Part shown: positions 1 through 11,640 of the stretch, piece by piece
Layout of the letters: each line of letters begins with the position of its first letter
How positions within the stretch are numbered: the first letter of the stretch is position 1
From: Leptobrachium leishanense
Taxonomy: Eukaryota > Chordata > Amphibia > Anura > Megophryidae
Length of the DNA stretch: 64,000 bases
NCBI GenBank assembly: GCA_009667805.1
Contig: CM019066.1
Span: 3,720,001 to 3,784,000 of the forward strand
Direction: 5' to 3'
The notes under the pieces: generated by a model
Databases searched by the model: none
Told to the model about the DNA's origin: nothing
The model's input: the letters and a program-made list of their open reading frames with translations, nothing else
Made by a program: the position numbers and the translations under genes

Positions 1-6
1 TTGCTT

Positions 7-1177
7 TTAACCCTTTCGCTGCTGAGGCTTTTCCCGCCTCTGTGCTGAGCTCATTTTTACCTGTTTCGCTCATCTTGTTTAAACGTGTTTTGAAGGCTTA
101 TTTTAGTATATGACCCAGACATATTATATATCGTTCTTTCCGTCAGACTCGGAAGATTCATAATATGTCATTATAATATGTATCGTCATGTCCTGTCTGT
201 ATATTATAACAAAAAATGCAATAAAATATGAATTTTCAATAATTTACAATGTGTAAAGTGTTTTTTTTCACATTTTAACATGCGAGCAATTGCGGTTATA
301 TTTTGTATGGGGTGCGCTTGTTAAAAAAATTAGAAATGGGGTCTCGTTACATTTTTTTGGGGGGAAAATTACGCGATTTTTAACAAACGCAATGCATACA
401 AAAATCGTTAGTGCAGCATCATTGTTCACATTATAATAGAAATGGGAACAATATTGCTGCATTAAAAAAACGAAAAAAAACTTGTTTATTTTTTTTCGAT
501 AATTTTTTTTAATTTTTTTTTATTTTTATCTTTAATTTGTATTTTTTTAAAAAAACTTTTTTCATGGTCATGTTTGGTATCGTTGGAAAGGCCATGCTCT
601 GGCTGATCCAACAGTACCAAACATTAACCCCTAGCTGCCATGGATTGGGAGATAGCGGGGTTCATTGGGTTCAGTTAGCGGTTCAGGGGGCATTCCCGGA
701 AGCTTGGCCCACATCCAAGATGTCGGCCAGCTCCGGGAGAGGATCACGATTTGGCGCTTTTCGGCACCGAATCGTGATCCGGCACCCAAGGGGTTAAAGG
801 CATGCACGGTTTGGAAGGGCAGGCTGTGCCCTTCCAAACCGTGCCTGCCTTAACCCTGTGACAGCCGGGATCGGGAGGGAGAGAGGTCCAAAGGACCTCC
901 CCCCCTCCCTTTCAGGCTCCTCCTCTGCACACGCGGGGGGGCGCCTGAATTACGGTAGATGTCATCGCGCCGTCGCGATGACATCTAATTGTGCCGGCGG
1001 CAGTCCCGGGTGCTGGGCTGACATCGAGGATGTCAGCCCGCACCGGGGGGCACAGCGATCGGCCGGAATCCGGCCGATCGCTGGCCGCAAAGGGAGGATG
1101 TGCTCAGCGCGTCCTCCGCAGGCAACGCTACCTGCGGGTGGACGCGCTGAGCGCGTTCTCCGCAGCGAAAGGGTTAA
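7..1177 (+). mobile_element. TTAA-flanked miniature element, copy A (piggyBac-type ends)
   Basis: The element starts TTAACCCTTTCGCTGC and ends with the inverted form GCAGCGAAAGGGTTAA, so it has terminal inverted repeats inside a TTAA target duplication, the signature of piggyBac-superfamily elements. The left half is AT-rich. The right half is CpG-rich and made of successive hairpins (for example around 940-990, 1015-1045 and 1060-1170). There is no transposase; the short frames here are hairpin shadows. A near full-length relative lies at 32531-33775 in the same orientation. It is non-autonomous, and piggyBac assignment rests only on TTAA and the terminal CCCT bases. Confidence 0.8.
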
Positions 1178-1189
1178 GAAGCCCCTCCA

Positions 1190-2060
1190 GGTGTACTGAC
1201 ATCTTTACAACGGGCGCAATGATGTCCTTTTCAGGCCGCCCTCTGGCACTGCTGGGATGGAGCCTGAAAGGGAGGGGGGTCCTTCTGCCCTTTTTATTGG
1301 TGCCTGTCTTTAACCCCCTAGGTGCCGGGTCGTGATTCGCCGTCAATCAGTACCGGATCACGGTCCTATCCCAGAGGAGGCTGACATGTTGGATGTCAGC
1401 CAAGCCTCTGGGGCCTCCCCCACCCACTGACATTGTCACTATATGCGTGATGATGTCAGTTGAGTAGTTAACCGTTTAGCTGCCAAGTGGAGATAGGGGG
1501 TCATTTGGATCTTCATATCTCCTAGAGGGTCATATTGGAATCATTTGAAAGGCAAGAGCATGGCCTATCCAATGATACCAAGCATGACCATGTTACAATA
1601 AAAATAATAAAATAAATAAAAATAAAAAACTTATTTTGTTTTTTTATTTATTAATGTAGCAATATTGTTCCCATTTCAATTATAATGTGAACAATGATGC
1701 TGCACTAATGGTGTTTTTTTGCTTTTAGCTAAAATCACGTAATATCTCAGAAAAATAAAGTTTTTCTGTAATAATAATTTAGTTTAACAAGAGTACCCTA
1801 TAGACTATATAAACATAAAGGCTCAGATGATAAAAATGTGAAAAAATATTATTTTGCACGCTGTTGATGATTGGAAAATCACTTTTTAAAAAAAAATAAA
1901 AAAAATTCTCATAGCATTCTGGCAGGGCATGACGTTTACATATAATAATGATATTTTATAAATCTGCCGAGTCTGCTGAAAAAAAAGAATATATGATTTG
2001 TGTGGGTCGTATTATAATACGTGACTTCAAATCATTTTTTAGTAATTCTTTAGTTATAGA
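1190..2060 (-). repeat. diverged, inverted relatives of the TTAA element family
   Basis: This stretch repeats the landmarks of copy A in reverse order: a GC-rich hairpin part (1200-1440), a TTAACCGTTTAGCTGCC block near 1469, then the AT-rich part with the 'aatgtgaacaatgatgctgcac' type block near 1685 and a 'tctgccgagtctgc' block near 1965. Ends are eroded and I cannot place exact termini. Confidence 0.55.
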
Positions 2061-3254
2061 ATTATAAAACAGTCTCACGTACTCAAACGAGGATACGACC
2101 CCACTGGGCCTGCAAAACAAGTAACCAAATACAAAGCAATATCACGTGTGGTAACTAGGTACAAGATGGCAAAAGAGGGGAATCTGGACAAAAATACCTG
2201 AAGCGAGATAAAAATAAAAAATAAAAATCAAAAAGGAAGGGAGAGGGTAAGAGGGTGTGTGGGAGGGGGACAGAGAGGGAGTGAGTAAGATGGGGAGGAA
2301 TTTTAGGAGGAGGGGAACTCCTCACATCCGAGGCCCCAAAACGGAAGCATGAAGTGTATATAAAAAGGTAAATCTGTAACTCCAGATGTACGGGGAAACA
2401 ACAGCAAAAACAAGACAAGAGTCCATATCAAATGTAAAATAAGGGGAAATGTCAAAATGTGGAGAAACTGTCCAAACTTGGAAAAGCACTGAAGACAAGG
2501 ATTGTCCAGAGCTTAAAAAATAAAGGTAAAGGTAGTGACATGTCTCAACCCGACCGGGCTTCTGATGGGCTTAGCGAGACGCCCGCAGCCGCGAGGTCAG
2601 CCCAGGCTGATTCGGGATCAGTAGCCGTATATGGTATATTATTGTGGGTCACCACTAAAGAGCCAGCCAGGCCCCAGCGATACCAAATCCCCTTACTGCG
2701 GAGAACAGTCGTCACGTCACGGAACCTCCGGCGGGCCATCAAGGTCAAAAACGGGGTCTCGGGCGCTGGGGGAAGACCGTAAGCTTCGCCTTCAGGGCAA
2801 CGTCTCGGAAAACAACCACCAAGTCCCCAGGAACCCCTCTGGCACCGCTGCCGCCGCCTTCCGGACCCGAAACGCCGCTCCAACTAGCTCGAGTGTCGTA
2901 GAGGGCAGTCCTGAGACCTGAAGTGCCAGTCGTTCCACGTAGGGCAGCAAGTCATTAGCTAATACTGAGGCTGGGATGCCTCTGACCCAGGCATTTCGGC
3001 GTCGGTGACGAGACTCCAAAGTTTCCACCGAGCGAGTTAGGGTTTCCACCTGGGAGCGGAGGACGGATAGCTGGTCAGAAAGGTGAGACTGCTCCTGAGC
3101 TACCCCATCAGTCTTCCCTCTCACCTCCATTACTTGCGCTCGGAGCACCTCCACCTCTGCTCATACTGCCGCCACCTCCGGTCTCCACATGCCTCTTGTT
3201 TCCTCCAGAATCCAACGGAGGTCCCCCTTCATAGAGGGGAGATCATCATCCTCC

Positions 3255-4934
3255 TCCGCAATCTACTTCCTCAATAAAACTCTAACTATCAGAAGCAACA
3301 TCCCAACACAAGATAGTTATCTGCCACCTCCACTCCCACAGGTCCCCTCTGCCACCCTCTTCCGCTTCCTCCCAACCACTGAGGAGGAAGTCAATTCCTT
3401 ATTGTCCTCCTCACATCTCACCACGTGCCCGCTCGACCCCATTCCCTCACATCTAATTCCTCCCCTCTCCTCCTCCCTCACCCCTGCTCTCACACACATC
3501 TTCAACCTATCTCTCTCCACTGGCTCCTTTCCATCCGCCTTCAAACACGCGCTAGTTACCCCTTTACTAAAGAAACCATCCCTAGACACCAACTCTCCAT
3601 CCAACTACCGCCCTGTATCCCTGCTTCCCTTCACATCAAAGCTCTTAGAAAAACTAGTCTTCAACCGCCTCTCCCTCTTCCTGTCCTCCAATTCCCTACT
3701 TGACCCCCTGCAATCTGGCTTCCGTCCCCTACACTCAACTGAAACTGCCCTCACCAAAGTCACCAACGACCTCCTAACTGCTAAAAAACACGGCCACTAT
3801 TCTATTCTCATCCTGCTTGACCTCTCGGCTGCTTTTGACACTGTTGACCACCCCCTCCTTCTGCAGACCCTCAACTCTCTGGGTCTCGGTGACACTGCAC
3901 TTGCTTGGGTTGACTCCTATTTATCCAACAGGTCCTTCTGTGTGCCCTTTGCTGGTAACTCCTCCTCTTCATTGCCTCTATCTGTTGGTGTACCTCAAGG
4001 CTCTGTCCTTGGTCCTCTGCTCTTTTCCATCTACACCTCCTCCCTGGGCAAAATCATCAACAGCTTTGGCTTCAATTACCACCTCTACGCTGATGACACT
4101 CAGATCTACCTCTCTACCCCTGATCTCTCTCCCCCTGTCCTTTCAAAAGTCAGTGACTGTTTATCTGGCATCTCCTCCTGGATGGCCTCCCACCACCTAA
4201 AGATCAACATGTCAAAGACTGAGCTCCTACTTATTCCTCCCTCTAATGCCTCCCCACCTCCTGACTTCTCTATCACGGTGGAGGGTATCACCATCTCCCC
4301 ATCAAACCAAGTTCGCTGTCTTGGAGTTACACTGGACTCTGCTCTTTCCTTCATCCCCCACATCAAGTCTCTTTCCTCCTCCTGCCGATACCAACTGCGT
4401 AATATTTCCAGAATTCGGCCATTTCTTACCGCTGTCACCACAAAACAACTCATACACGCCCTGGTAATCTCCCGACTCGACTATTGCAATAATCTCTTAT
4501 CTGGCCTCCCTCTGTCCCGCCTCTCCCCCCTACAATCCATCCTGAACGCCTCCGCCAGGCTAATTCACCTCACCCGCCGCTCTGTCTCTGCCGCTCCCCT
4601 CTGCGAGTCCCTTCACTGGCTCCCCATCCACTGCAGAATTAAGTTCAAAATCCTTATCCTTACCTACAAAACCCTCACTAACTCAGCGCCCCACTACCTG
4701 TCCTCACTAATCACCAAATACACCCCAGCCCGCTCCCTAAGGTCAAACAGTGACCTGCGCCTAGCTTCTCCCCGCATCACCTCTTCCCATGATAGACTGC
4801 AGGATTTCTCACGCGCAGCCCCCACTCTCTGGAACGCTCTCCCTCGTGCTGTCAGACTTTCCCCTAACTTCTCTTCCTTCAAACGCTCCCTGAAAACATT
4901 CCTATTTAGGGAAGCCTACCACCCAACTCACTGA
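3255..4934 (+). CDS. L2 LINE reverse transcriptase (ORF2 C-terminal part)
   Basis: About 560 uninterrupted codons encode the RT of an L2-clade non-LTR retrotransposon. In order: [19 protein letters not shown] (early RT block), [13 protein letters not shown] (block A, first catalytic Asp), [16 protein letters not shown] (block B), [10 protein letters not shown] (block C, catalytic YADD), then the thumb and the characteristic C-terminus ([42 protein letters not shown]). The reading frame opens upstream at 3189, but the first 20 or so codons are antisense L1 sequence, so I place the LINE-derived start near 3255 and see no genuine initiation codon. Absence of stops suggests a fairly young insertion. 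It lacks the endonuclease and cannot move itself. Confidence 0.88.
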   Translation, partial: SAIYFLNKTLTIRSNIPTQDSYLPPPLPQVPSATLFRFLPTTEEEVNSLLSSSHLTTCPLDPIPSHLIPPLSSSLTPALTHIFNLSLSTGSFPSAFKHALVTPLLKKPSLDTNSPSNYRPVSLLPFTSKLLEKLVFNRLSLFLSSNSLLDPLQSGFRPLHSTETALTKVTNDLLTAKKHGHYSILILLDLSAAFDTVDHPLLLQTLNSLGLGDTALAWVDSYLSNRSFCVPFAGNSSSSLPLSVGVPQGSVLGPLLFSIYTSSLGKIINSFGFNYHLYADDTQIYLSTPDLSPPVLSKVSDCLSGISSWMASHHLKINMSKTELLLIPPSNASPPPDFSITVEGITISPSNQVRCLGVTLDSALSFIPHIKSLSSSCRYQLRNISRIRPFLTAVTTKQLIHALVISRLDYCNNLLSGLPLSRLSPLQSILNASARLIHLTRRSVSAAPLCESLHWLPIHCRIKFKILILTYKTLTNSAPHYLSSLITKYTPARSLRSNSDLRLASPRITSSHDRLQDFSRAAPTLWNALPRAVRLSPNFSSFKRSLKTFLFREAYHPTH

Positions 4935-5153
4935 TGCAACCATCAATCACTCTCACCTTACAGTCCTCTCCTCCTGTTTCCAACCCCAACCCTCCTAGAT
5001 TGTGAGTTCCTACAGGAATAGGGCCCTCATCTCCTCCTGTACTGTTTGTCAAATGTTGTTCAATGTATTGTAACCCTGTCTATACTGTGCTTATTGTACA
5101 GCGCTGCGGAATATGCTGGCGCTTTATAAATAAAGAATAATAATAATAATAAA
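3255..5153 (+). mobile_element. L2-clade LINE, 5'-truncated, inserted in the antisense L1
   Basis: The insert runs from the RT coding region to a typical L2-like 3' tail: 'gattgtgagttcctacagga' near 5000, 'acagcgctgcggaatatg' near 5100, 'gctttataaataaag' and a terminal ATA/AAT microsatellite ending near 5153. The upstream endonuclease is absent, as expected for 5' truncation during target-primed reverse transcription. The same 3' tail recurs as short fragments at about 22090-22145, 25759-25939 (antisense), 26945-27015 and 36529-36680 (antisense), so this lineage was prolific here. Confidence 0.85.
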
Positions 5154-5885
5154 ATCTGTGTAACACTGCCAGATCCAGGAGGTCCCACCAATGTTCCCGG
5201 TTCCCGGGTCCCTGGGGCGGAGCCGTCACCCACCGAGGCCTCGCTACATGCGGCGGAGAGTAGCTGCTCTTCTGCCGAGTCTCCTTCTGAGGAATCATGC
5301 TGGGCTGCCAAGACCTTCGAAGACGCCGCCAACGCGGCCTTCTGTTTTTTTTGCGCTCTTTTTTGGCAGCCGCAGTAGGAGGGAGCGATCCCAGTGACTG
5401 AGATGGCGGGGTAACCCAGGACATGCCCAATCCATCTCCCGTGGGCCTGGAGGGGTCCTCGTCCCCCATGGAGTCATAGCCGGACGGGAAAGAAAGTGAG
5501 GCCGTTGCCTTCCGGGAGACAGGTCCTCCAGCCATCGATTCCCTTATGTCCCTTTGGCCAGGGCCACCAGTCTGGCGAGAGCATTGGGGTATTTTCTTAC
5601 CCATGTGAGCAGCAGAAAGACACCGGAAAACACCACCAAATCCCACAATCGCTTCTGGTAAGGCCAGGTAGAATAGGCCTGACGTATAGGCCCCAACTCT
5701 CCGGGTCAAAAATTTCCTCACCGGGTGCACAGAAATATCCACCCGGGTTTACTAGGCAGTCTGGTAGTAGGGGGGAGCAATCCTGAAGCAATACGAGTGG
5801 AAAAAATAGGGAAAAGTCGGTAATTAAGCAGGAGCTCTGCAACATGCGTCCACTCGCTAACACAGCTAGCCACGCCCCCTCCTTC

Positions 5886-6375
5886 AAATCATTTTTAAAC
5901 ATGAGCAAAACCAGTAAAAACATGCTCAGCACACAGAGGTGAAATGGCTCAGCAGTGAAGGGGTTAAATAGCGGGGGTATTTTTCTGTAACAGACCTTTT
6001 TATTATTATTCATGGGACCTTCTACCTTAATTCCAGACATTTTCGTTCAGTAGTTTTTTTGCAAACAGCGTTCAATTTTCACACTTGCAATCATTTTTTT
6101 TTACCCTGTTCGTCAGCTTGTCGGCTTTTTCCGGCTGCTGGTCTGCGCTGTGCTTGGCCGATCGTTGGCTTTTTGCGGATGTGTTCGAAGTGATCCTATA
6201 CTTCGGATCATATCGACTGCGTTTTTTCGGTCATTTTTCGGCAGTTTTATGGCAGATTTTTGGATCCGTTCCCTGCACTCTGGACACCCTGAGGTGAATG
6301 CTGAATTCCCCATAGAGTCGAGGAATTTGATTCCCCGAAGTGCGGGAAACGAGAGAGTTCTCTGAATAGCCCCTC
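5886..6375 (+). repeat. TTCGG-rich repeat, copy 1
   Basis: Contains 'tttttctgtaacag', 'gacattttcgttcagtagtt', 'gcaaacagcgttca' and repeated TTCGG/CGAA words, ending in 'gagttctctgaatag'. The same order of blocks occurs twice more at 27668-28430 and 28490-29085, so it is an interspersed repeat of unknown class. No protein is encoded. A short eroded TTAA-family end ('cagcagtgaaggggttaaat') precedes it near 5950. Confidence 0.6.
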
Positions 6376-7480
6376 AAGTCTTTTTCCTATAAAGAAAAAT
6401 ATGTTGCATATTTATTATCACATTGCAGATTTATTAAGTTCACAATATGCAACATTTAATTCATAATAGCAATAATACGTTATATTAATATGATATATTC
6501 TTGAAATTCTTACATTTATTAATTAATATGTCTCATTCATTACTTTATTGATTGTTTTTTATGCGTATGCATAAGATATATACTCTCCAATACAGCAAAT
6601 AGACTTCACAGGCTGTCAGTGTTTGATTATAGGTGAAACACATGGCGGTAAGGATCAGTGCCCTCTGTATATATGAAACCTGGGTTTTTAGTTACAATCA
6701 AAGGCCATAAAAATGCATAACCTGCTGTTTTTGTGTGTCTTTATTGAAATCTGAAGTGACATTGCTGTGTGTACTCATTTGCACTTCATTACCCTTAGAG
6801 AACAACATAATCTAGAGCATATTCAGCATGTACAGCGTATTGTGCAGTTTAGCATGCATCATTGGTTAATTAATGCTGCCAACACACTTCTCCGCTAAAT
6901 AACTGTTTTGCCTCCAGTGAAATAAAATACAACAATATCTAATATTGTATCATTAAGCAACAGAAAAAATAAAACTGGATAATTTGATTGCATGTCTCAG
7001 GTGAGTTTTTGTGTATAAATGTTAACCTCGAGTAGCAATGAGCAGGTAAATGTTTTATTCATCTTTCTAATAAGAAATACATGCCTCTGATATAAATTAT
7101 GTATAATTAATACTCTGGGGACACAAAATTATGCTAATAGCATGTCAGTTAATTAAAAAAGAACTAGCAGGTAAACAAAGGTGATTATATTGTACCCTGG
7201 GACTATAAACAGAAATCGTAATTTAAATAATCTGTATCAAAAAAATACGGAAGGATTTGTTCAATTTGCTATCGTAGCTGTTGGGAAGTGTTTTGTTTTT
7301 CTTTTCTTGAAACAAGCAATTGGAGGACAAATTAGGGGGGAAATGGGATTTAAGTTGAGTTAAATTGGTGTCCTAAAGCAGTGTTCAAGTGGGCTATTCT
7401 TAATGATCTCATTTGAAATAATTATATGTAATTTTAACCAACCTGGATACTGAAAGACTCTAGAACAGAACACAATAGCT
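6376..7480. other. AT-rich intergenic sequence
   Basis: I see no convincing coding region, RNA gene or recognisable repeat in this stretch. The one plus-strand frame around 7181-7363 has no recognisable domain. Confidence 0.5.
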
Positions 7481-8637
7481 ACCTTGATGCTGATTGGCTA
7501 TTACTCAAAATATATTAAAATAGAGAATCCAGTGAGCTGCCAATCAGTGCAAAAGGCTCCAGTGCAGCCAGGCTCCAGTGCAATATGCTAGGTGAATTCA
7601 TTTATCTCTTAATTTTATGACTACTGTCAGACCCAGTGGGCATTTTCCCAGTATGAATTCAATCACAAAACGAAAGGTAGTTCCGTGGCGCTTGGTATTG
7701 AACAGATTCGCTAATTTAACCCACAAAATTGGTGCTTCCCGTCACCAAAAACAAAAAGAGGAAACAGAAGTTCGTGGGACAGTGCTTCACATTCACCAAA
7801 AGAACAGTCAGAAACTAGAGGAGCTAGTTTTTTCCATCTGAAGGATTCATACTATGTAGGTAGAATGATTTACTGTAACTAGCTCCTCTAGTTTCTGACT
7901 GTACTTTTGGTGAATGTGAAGCGCTGACCCCACTTACTTTCTCTAGTATAGCATCTGTAATCTATACAAATATGCAAAGCGAAAAATGTTGTTGCTCCGA
8001 AGCCCCACTGTGCTGCTGTCCTTGGTGCTGAATAGGTTTCAACACCAAGAACAGCAGACGCAGCCAGACTGAAGGAAAGAAAAAAAACCTGCTGCATTCG
8101 GCAAAGAAACAAAGCATAGTTTTAAAATAATAAGGAATCCAAACATTTCAGCAAAAAATACTTTAAAAAAATCAATAAATAAAAAGGCTTTTTGCTGCAA
8201 ATGAAAAGAAATAAACAGTTGAATAAATAGATTTGTCTTTTTAAACCTGTCGAACAAACCACAGATAAACAGGGAATTTCACTGTCATCTCGGTACTGTT
8301 CAGAGTTCTCTGAATAGATTAACCATTACTTGCCTGTAGGGAATTTCACTGCCACCGAACTGCATCGAATGGCACCATGGTGCTGTCCATGGCCTGTGGT
8401 GCTGAATAAAACAGATTCAGCAGCACGGCCAATGGGTGGGGACACAGTGCTGCTGAATCTGTGAAACGGAATAACTTCTGACTTGTAGAAACGGAATTAA
8501 TTCGTTATATTCCATTTCATTCCATTTTGTTCCATTTCGGACAGAACTGATTTGTTATTTTGGACGTGCTTCTGAAATACGAATTGGTAAATTTCGTCCA
8601 GATTGCGATTTGGAACAAAACAAAACGCACATCTCTA
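7481..8637. repeat. fold-back region with several inverted repeats
   Basis: The region is a series of inverted repeats. The best has 44-nt arms at 7784-7827 and 7879-7922 with one mismatch and a loop of about 51 nt. Others are 8013-8027 against 8043-8057 (15 nt, one mismatch) and 8391-8435. The right edge, 'cgcacatctcta' ending at 8637, matches the terminal TAGAGATGTGCG motif of hAT-type miniature elements elsewhere in the window. I cannot find the matching left end or a target duplication. Confidence 0.55.
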
Positions 8638-8654
8638 GTCTGTAGTAATCTACC

Positions 8655-9256
8655 TGCTCTGCAGATTCCATGAATATTGGGTCCCTTCCTTGTACTCATA
8701 TTGGGGTTTATATGCAATATTGGTAATAAGAAGGAAAGGCAGCATTCTTGCTTTTAACACACTCTTGTGGAAAAGGGAAGTGCTCATGCCACTGTACAGA
8801 GCACTGGTGAGACCTCACTTGGAGTACTGTGTGCAGTACTGGAGACTGTATCTCCAGAAGGATATAGACACCTTAGAGAGAGTTCAGAGAAGGGCTACTA
8901 AAATGGTGTACGGCTTGAAGGAGAAAAGTTACCAAGAAAGGCTTAATGATCTTAACATGTACAGCTTGGAAAAAAGACGAGACAGAGGAGATATGATAGA
9001 AACATTTAAATACGTAAAGGGAATCCACAAGGTAGAGGAAGGGAGTATATTTAAAAGGAAACAAAATAGCAAAACAAGAGGACATAGTCTTAGATTAGAG
9101 GGGCAAAGGTTTAAAAGTAACATCAGGAAGCATTATTTTACTGAGCGGGTGGTGGATACATGGAACAGCCTTCCAGTAGAAGTGGTAGAGGCCAAAACAG
9201 TGATTGAATTTAAGCAAGCATGGGATAGGCATAAGGCTATCCTAAAGAAAAGATAA
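8655..9256 (+). pseudogene. CR1 LINE reverse transcriptase, C-terminal fragment
   Basis: The frame ending at 9256 reads into the C-terminal region typical of CR1 ORF2: LYRALVRPHLEYCVQYW, KDIDTLERVQRRATKMV, SLEKRRDRGDMIETFKYVKG and FTERVVDTWNSLPVEVVEAK. Only the part after the catalytic core is present, so this is a 5'-truncated CR1 copy. It is the same superfamily as the element at the right end of the window (60600-64000), which shows only the 5' part, so the two together cover both ends of a CR1. Confidence 0.85.
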
Positions 9257-9352
9257 ATCCAGGTAAAGTATCCATGTAATTGGGCAGACTAGATGGGCCG
9301 AAAGGTTCTTATCTGCCGACATTTTTCTATGTTTCTATGTTTCTATGTTTCT
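9257..9352 (+). repeat. CR1 3' untranslated tail with TTCTATG repeats
   Basis: The tail has 'gggcagactagatgggccga', 'aggttcttatctgccgac' and then at least three TTTCTATG units (9326-9351). Short direct repeats of this kind terminate CR1 elements and prime their reverse transcription. Confidence 0.85.
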
Positions 9353-10025
9353 TGAAGGAACCCAAAAAGTAATCTGGGGGGAAACCTTTCTCAAAGTAAG
9401 GCCGTGAAGACGTATAATATAATGATACAATGATAATACAACTATTTCAGCCTAGCAGGATCATTTTAATAGTTGACTACCCTCATCCTTGATTAAATAA
9501 AAAATTGGGGTTACCCAGTAACTTTAGACTGTAAATTTAAGCAAATTCCATCAATTCCTCAATCCTAATCAGCAGACACATGCTGTGCAAATGTCTATAT
9601 GGCTATCTGGGAGATCTCTTTCCACCACCCCTCCTAGTTCTAATGCTCATACTGCACACTATTAGTCACTATTAGTGGTAACTACAAATACCTGAATATT
9701 TACCTAATATTGATGTATCAAAACTTAGAATTGGCCTAGGGGTTTGATTCTTGACTCAGAGACAAGCTTATAGAGCACTTACTTTCCTACTGTTCATAAT
9801 TTTAACCCATTTTCTTGGTTTGGAAATAAAAAGTAAACATGAATGATTCGATTCAGTCCGTATGGATATTCAGCTGAGGTTTCAACAATTCAAATTGACC
9901 AGAATTACCGAAATTCAAACCGAATCACTCTCTGATAATAATATCCAGAATCGATCCCAACCAATCCGATTATAATTGGCCAGATCTGAATATAACCAGA
10001 TCTGTTCCGATCCATTCAGAATATT
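9353..10025. other. intergenic, partly decayed CGAA-rich repeat
   Basis: 9353-9835 shows nothing I recognise. 9838-10025 is rich in 'attcg', 'ccgaat' and 'gaatcg' words and resembles the inner part of the TTCGG-rich elements, but ends and orientation cannot be fixed. Confidence 0.35.
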
Positions 10026-10265
10026 AATTAAGTAATTGAACAAAAGGGTAACCCAAACACTAATCGTAAAATATGCTGAACAGTAACCTTAAGCCTAATA
10101 AAACAAGGGGTTAAAAACAAGCAGAAACTGTAAACTCAAACCTAATAAAAAACAAGCAGAAACTATAACCCTCACTCTAATAATAAAATAAAAAGAAACC
10201 TTAACCCTAACAGTCGCCCTAAACACAAACTAAGAAGAAATAGTAACCCTAACAGTAACACTTAC

Positions 10266-10789
10266 TAGAGATGTGCACCGCTGAAATTTTTTTTCCTTTT
10301 GGGTCATTTCGGACTGTTTTCGTTTTGATTCGGTGATTCGATATCGATTTGAAATTTTGGATCGATTCGGTGATTCACGTCATTTTGGCTTTTGGATCAT
10401 TTCAGCGATTCGGTGATTCGGATCATTCGGGTGATTCGGTTCAGTTTGGTTTTTCGTTCTTTAATGTGTTATTTGTTTTTTTATTGCTTATTTAAGAATG
10501 GGAAGTAGATTACTACCAATAGTATGAAAGTTCCTTTACTTAGATATTCTTTTAAGATTTTTTAAGCATTTTTTGGGTGAAATTTTAGGTTTCTTAACTT
10601 TTTTTAAAGAAACAGGAAACCCATAGGTTTCCATACAGCATATGATTCCACACACTGCCGAATGACTCCAAATTTCGAATCGATCCGAAAATTTCGTGTG
10701 GCCAACATTTCTGATTCGGGTTGCCCTCGGAAGCACGGAAATGGTAAATTTCGTACGAAAATCGGTACAAGGCTAATTGCACATCCCTA
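10266..10789. mobile_element. hAT miniature element with 8-bp duplication ACACTTAC
   Basis: It starts TAGAGATGTGCACC and ends GCACATCCCTA, so the termini are inverted copies of TAG(A/G)GATGTGC. ACACTTAC is repeated exactly at 10258-10265 and 10790-10797, the 8-bp duplication expected of the hAT superfamily. The 524-bp interior is rich in TTCGG/CGAA words and codes for nothing. It sits inside the CCCTAA-like minisatellite. Confidence 0.85.
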
Positions 10790-11208
10790 ACACTTACCAT
10801 AAAATAAGTAAAAACAATAACCCTAATGATAAAATAATCATAAACACTACCTGTAAAAATAACCACAACCAAAAACCAAGCAGAAACCGCAACCCTAATC
10901 ACAAAATGAGCTAAAACAGTAACCCTGACCGTAACTGTAACCCTAACAGTAACACTGACCATAAAATAAGTAAAAACAATATCCCTAATGATAAAATAAG
11001 CACAAACAGTAGCTGTAAAAATAATCCTAATCATAAAATGAGCTGAAACAGTAACCCTAACTCTAACCGTAACAATAGCCCTAATTAGAAAATGAGCTAA
11101 AACAGTAACCCTGACCGTAACAGTAACACTGACCATAAAGTAAGTAAAAACAATGTCTCTAATGATAAAATAAGCACAAACAGTAGCTGTAAAAATAACC
11201 CTTATCAC

Positions 11209-11413
11209 CTAACCACCGGCTGGGTGGAGTAGAGGTAACATCACTGCTCTGTGTGGAGAGAGCCTGTGGAGACACAGGCTCGATCCCAGCAAGAGCTCCT
11301 CTCCAGTAAGTCCCCTTGGGCAAGACACCTAACGGTACATACTCGCCACCCAGAACATACTTGAAAACGAGAGAAATCTCAATGTATCCTTCCTGGTAAA
11401 ATCCTTTCTCAAA
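11209..11413 (+). mobile_element. tRNA-derived SINE
   Basis: The head (11218-11290) resembles a tRNA-type RNA polymerase III promoter: an A-box-like 'ctgggtggagtagaggtaac' and a B-box-like 'aggctcgatcccag'. The body has 'cttgggcaagacacct' and the tail has 'gagaaatctcaatgtatcct' then 'tcctggtaaaatccttt'. A second copy in the opposite orientation is at 50019-50215, with B box GGTTCGATCCC, closer to consensus. Tail fragments lie at 36413-36480 and 15268-15300. It depends on a LINE for movement; I cannot say which. Confidence 0.75.
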
Positions 11414-11640
11414 AAACAGAATAAAAAAATGAGCTAAACCAGTAACCCTAATGATAAAATAAGCAGAAACACTACCTGTAAAAATAACCCTAAACATAAA
11501 ATGAGCTGAAACAGTAACCCTAACCCTGACCATAACAGTAACCCTGATCATAAAATGAGCTAAAACAGTAACCCTAGTAATAACCCCAATCCTAATCAAA
11601 ACACAAGCAGAATATTTAACCCTAATCATTTTCATAAAAA

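Larger units (their letters stand above)
2545..5490 (-). pseudogene. L1-type ORF1 (RNA-binding chaperone), interrupted
   Basis: Two pieces, 5490-5155 and 3250-2545 on the minus strand, read on from one another. The first holds a Ser/Pro/Lys-rich N-terminus. The second gives a coiled coil (SVLRSQVETLTRSVETLESR), then RRRNAWVRGIP, the start of the RRM-like domain of L1 ORF1 proteins, then a C-terminal part with RFRDVTTVLRSKGIWYRWG. ORF1p in L1 binds RNA and assembles the retrotransposition particle. The frame is broken by the L2 insertion, by a stop near 3165, and by frame changes around 2790 and 5330. It is a relic. The family call is from motif recognition only. Confidence 0.6.
2100..5885 (-). 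mobile_element. L1-type LINE, 5' part, antisense and split by an L2 insertion
   Basis: On the minus strand the element begins near 5885 with GGGGGCGTGGC, continues through a 5' leader into an ORF1-like reading region (about 5490 down to 2545), and then into an inter-ORF stretch reaching about 2100. A sense-oriented L2 LINE (about 3255-5153) sits inside ORF1. No ORF2 endonuclease or reverse transcriptase of this element is visible, so it is cut off on its 3' side. Assignment to L1 rests on the ORF1 architecture: a basic N-terminus, a coiled coil, then a conserved RNA-binding C-terminal half. Confidence 0.65.
10030..11640. repeat. degenerate CCCTAA-containing minisatellite
   Basis: Blocks of the type 'cataaaatgagctaaaacag' and 'taaccctaac' alternate over 10030-10257, 10798-11208 and 11413-11640, interrupted by a hAT miniature element and a SINE. 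Because the units lack stop codons on the minus strand, long repetitive frames appear there; they are not genes. The CCCTAA words match one strand of the vertebrate telomere repeat but are spaced by unrelated sequence. Confidence 0.7.

Noticed and set aside
537..1346. Overlapping frames on both strands at the left edge
   Set aside because: They lie in the hairpin-rich half of a TTAA miniature element; GC-rich inverted repeats produce open frames on both strands. No domain is recognisable.
11218..11290. A possible tRNA gene
   Set aside because: Pol III box-like motifs are present, but there is no cloverleaf with an anticodon stem and the sequence continues into a SINE body and tail shared with 50019-50215.
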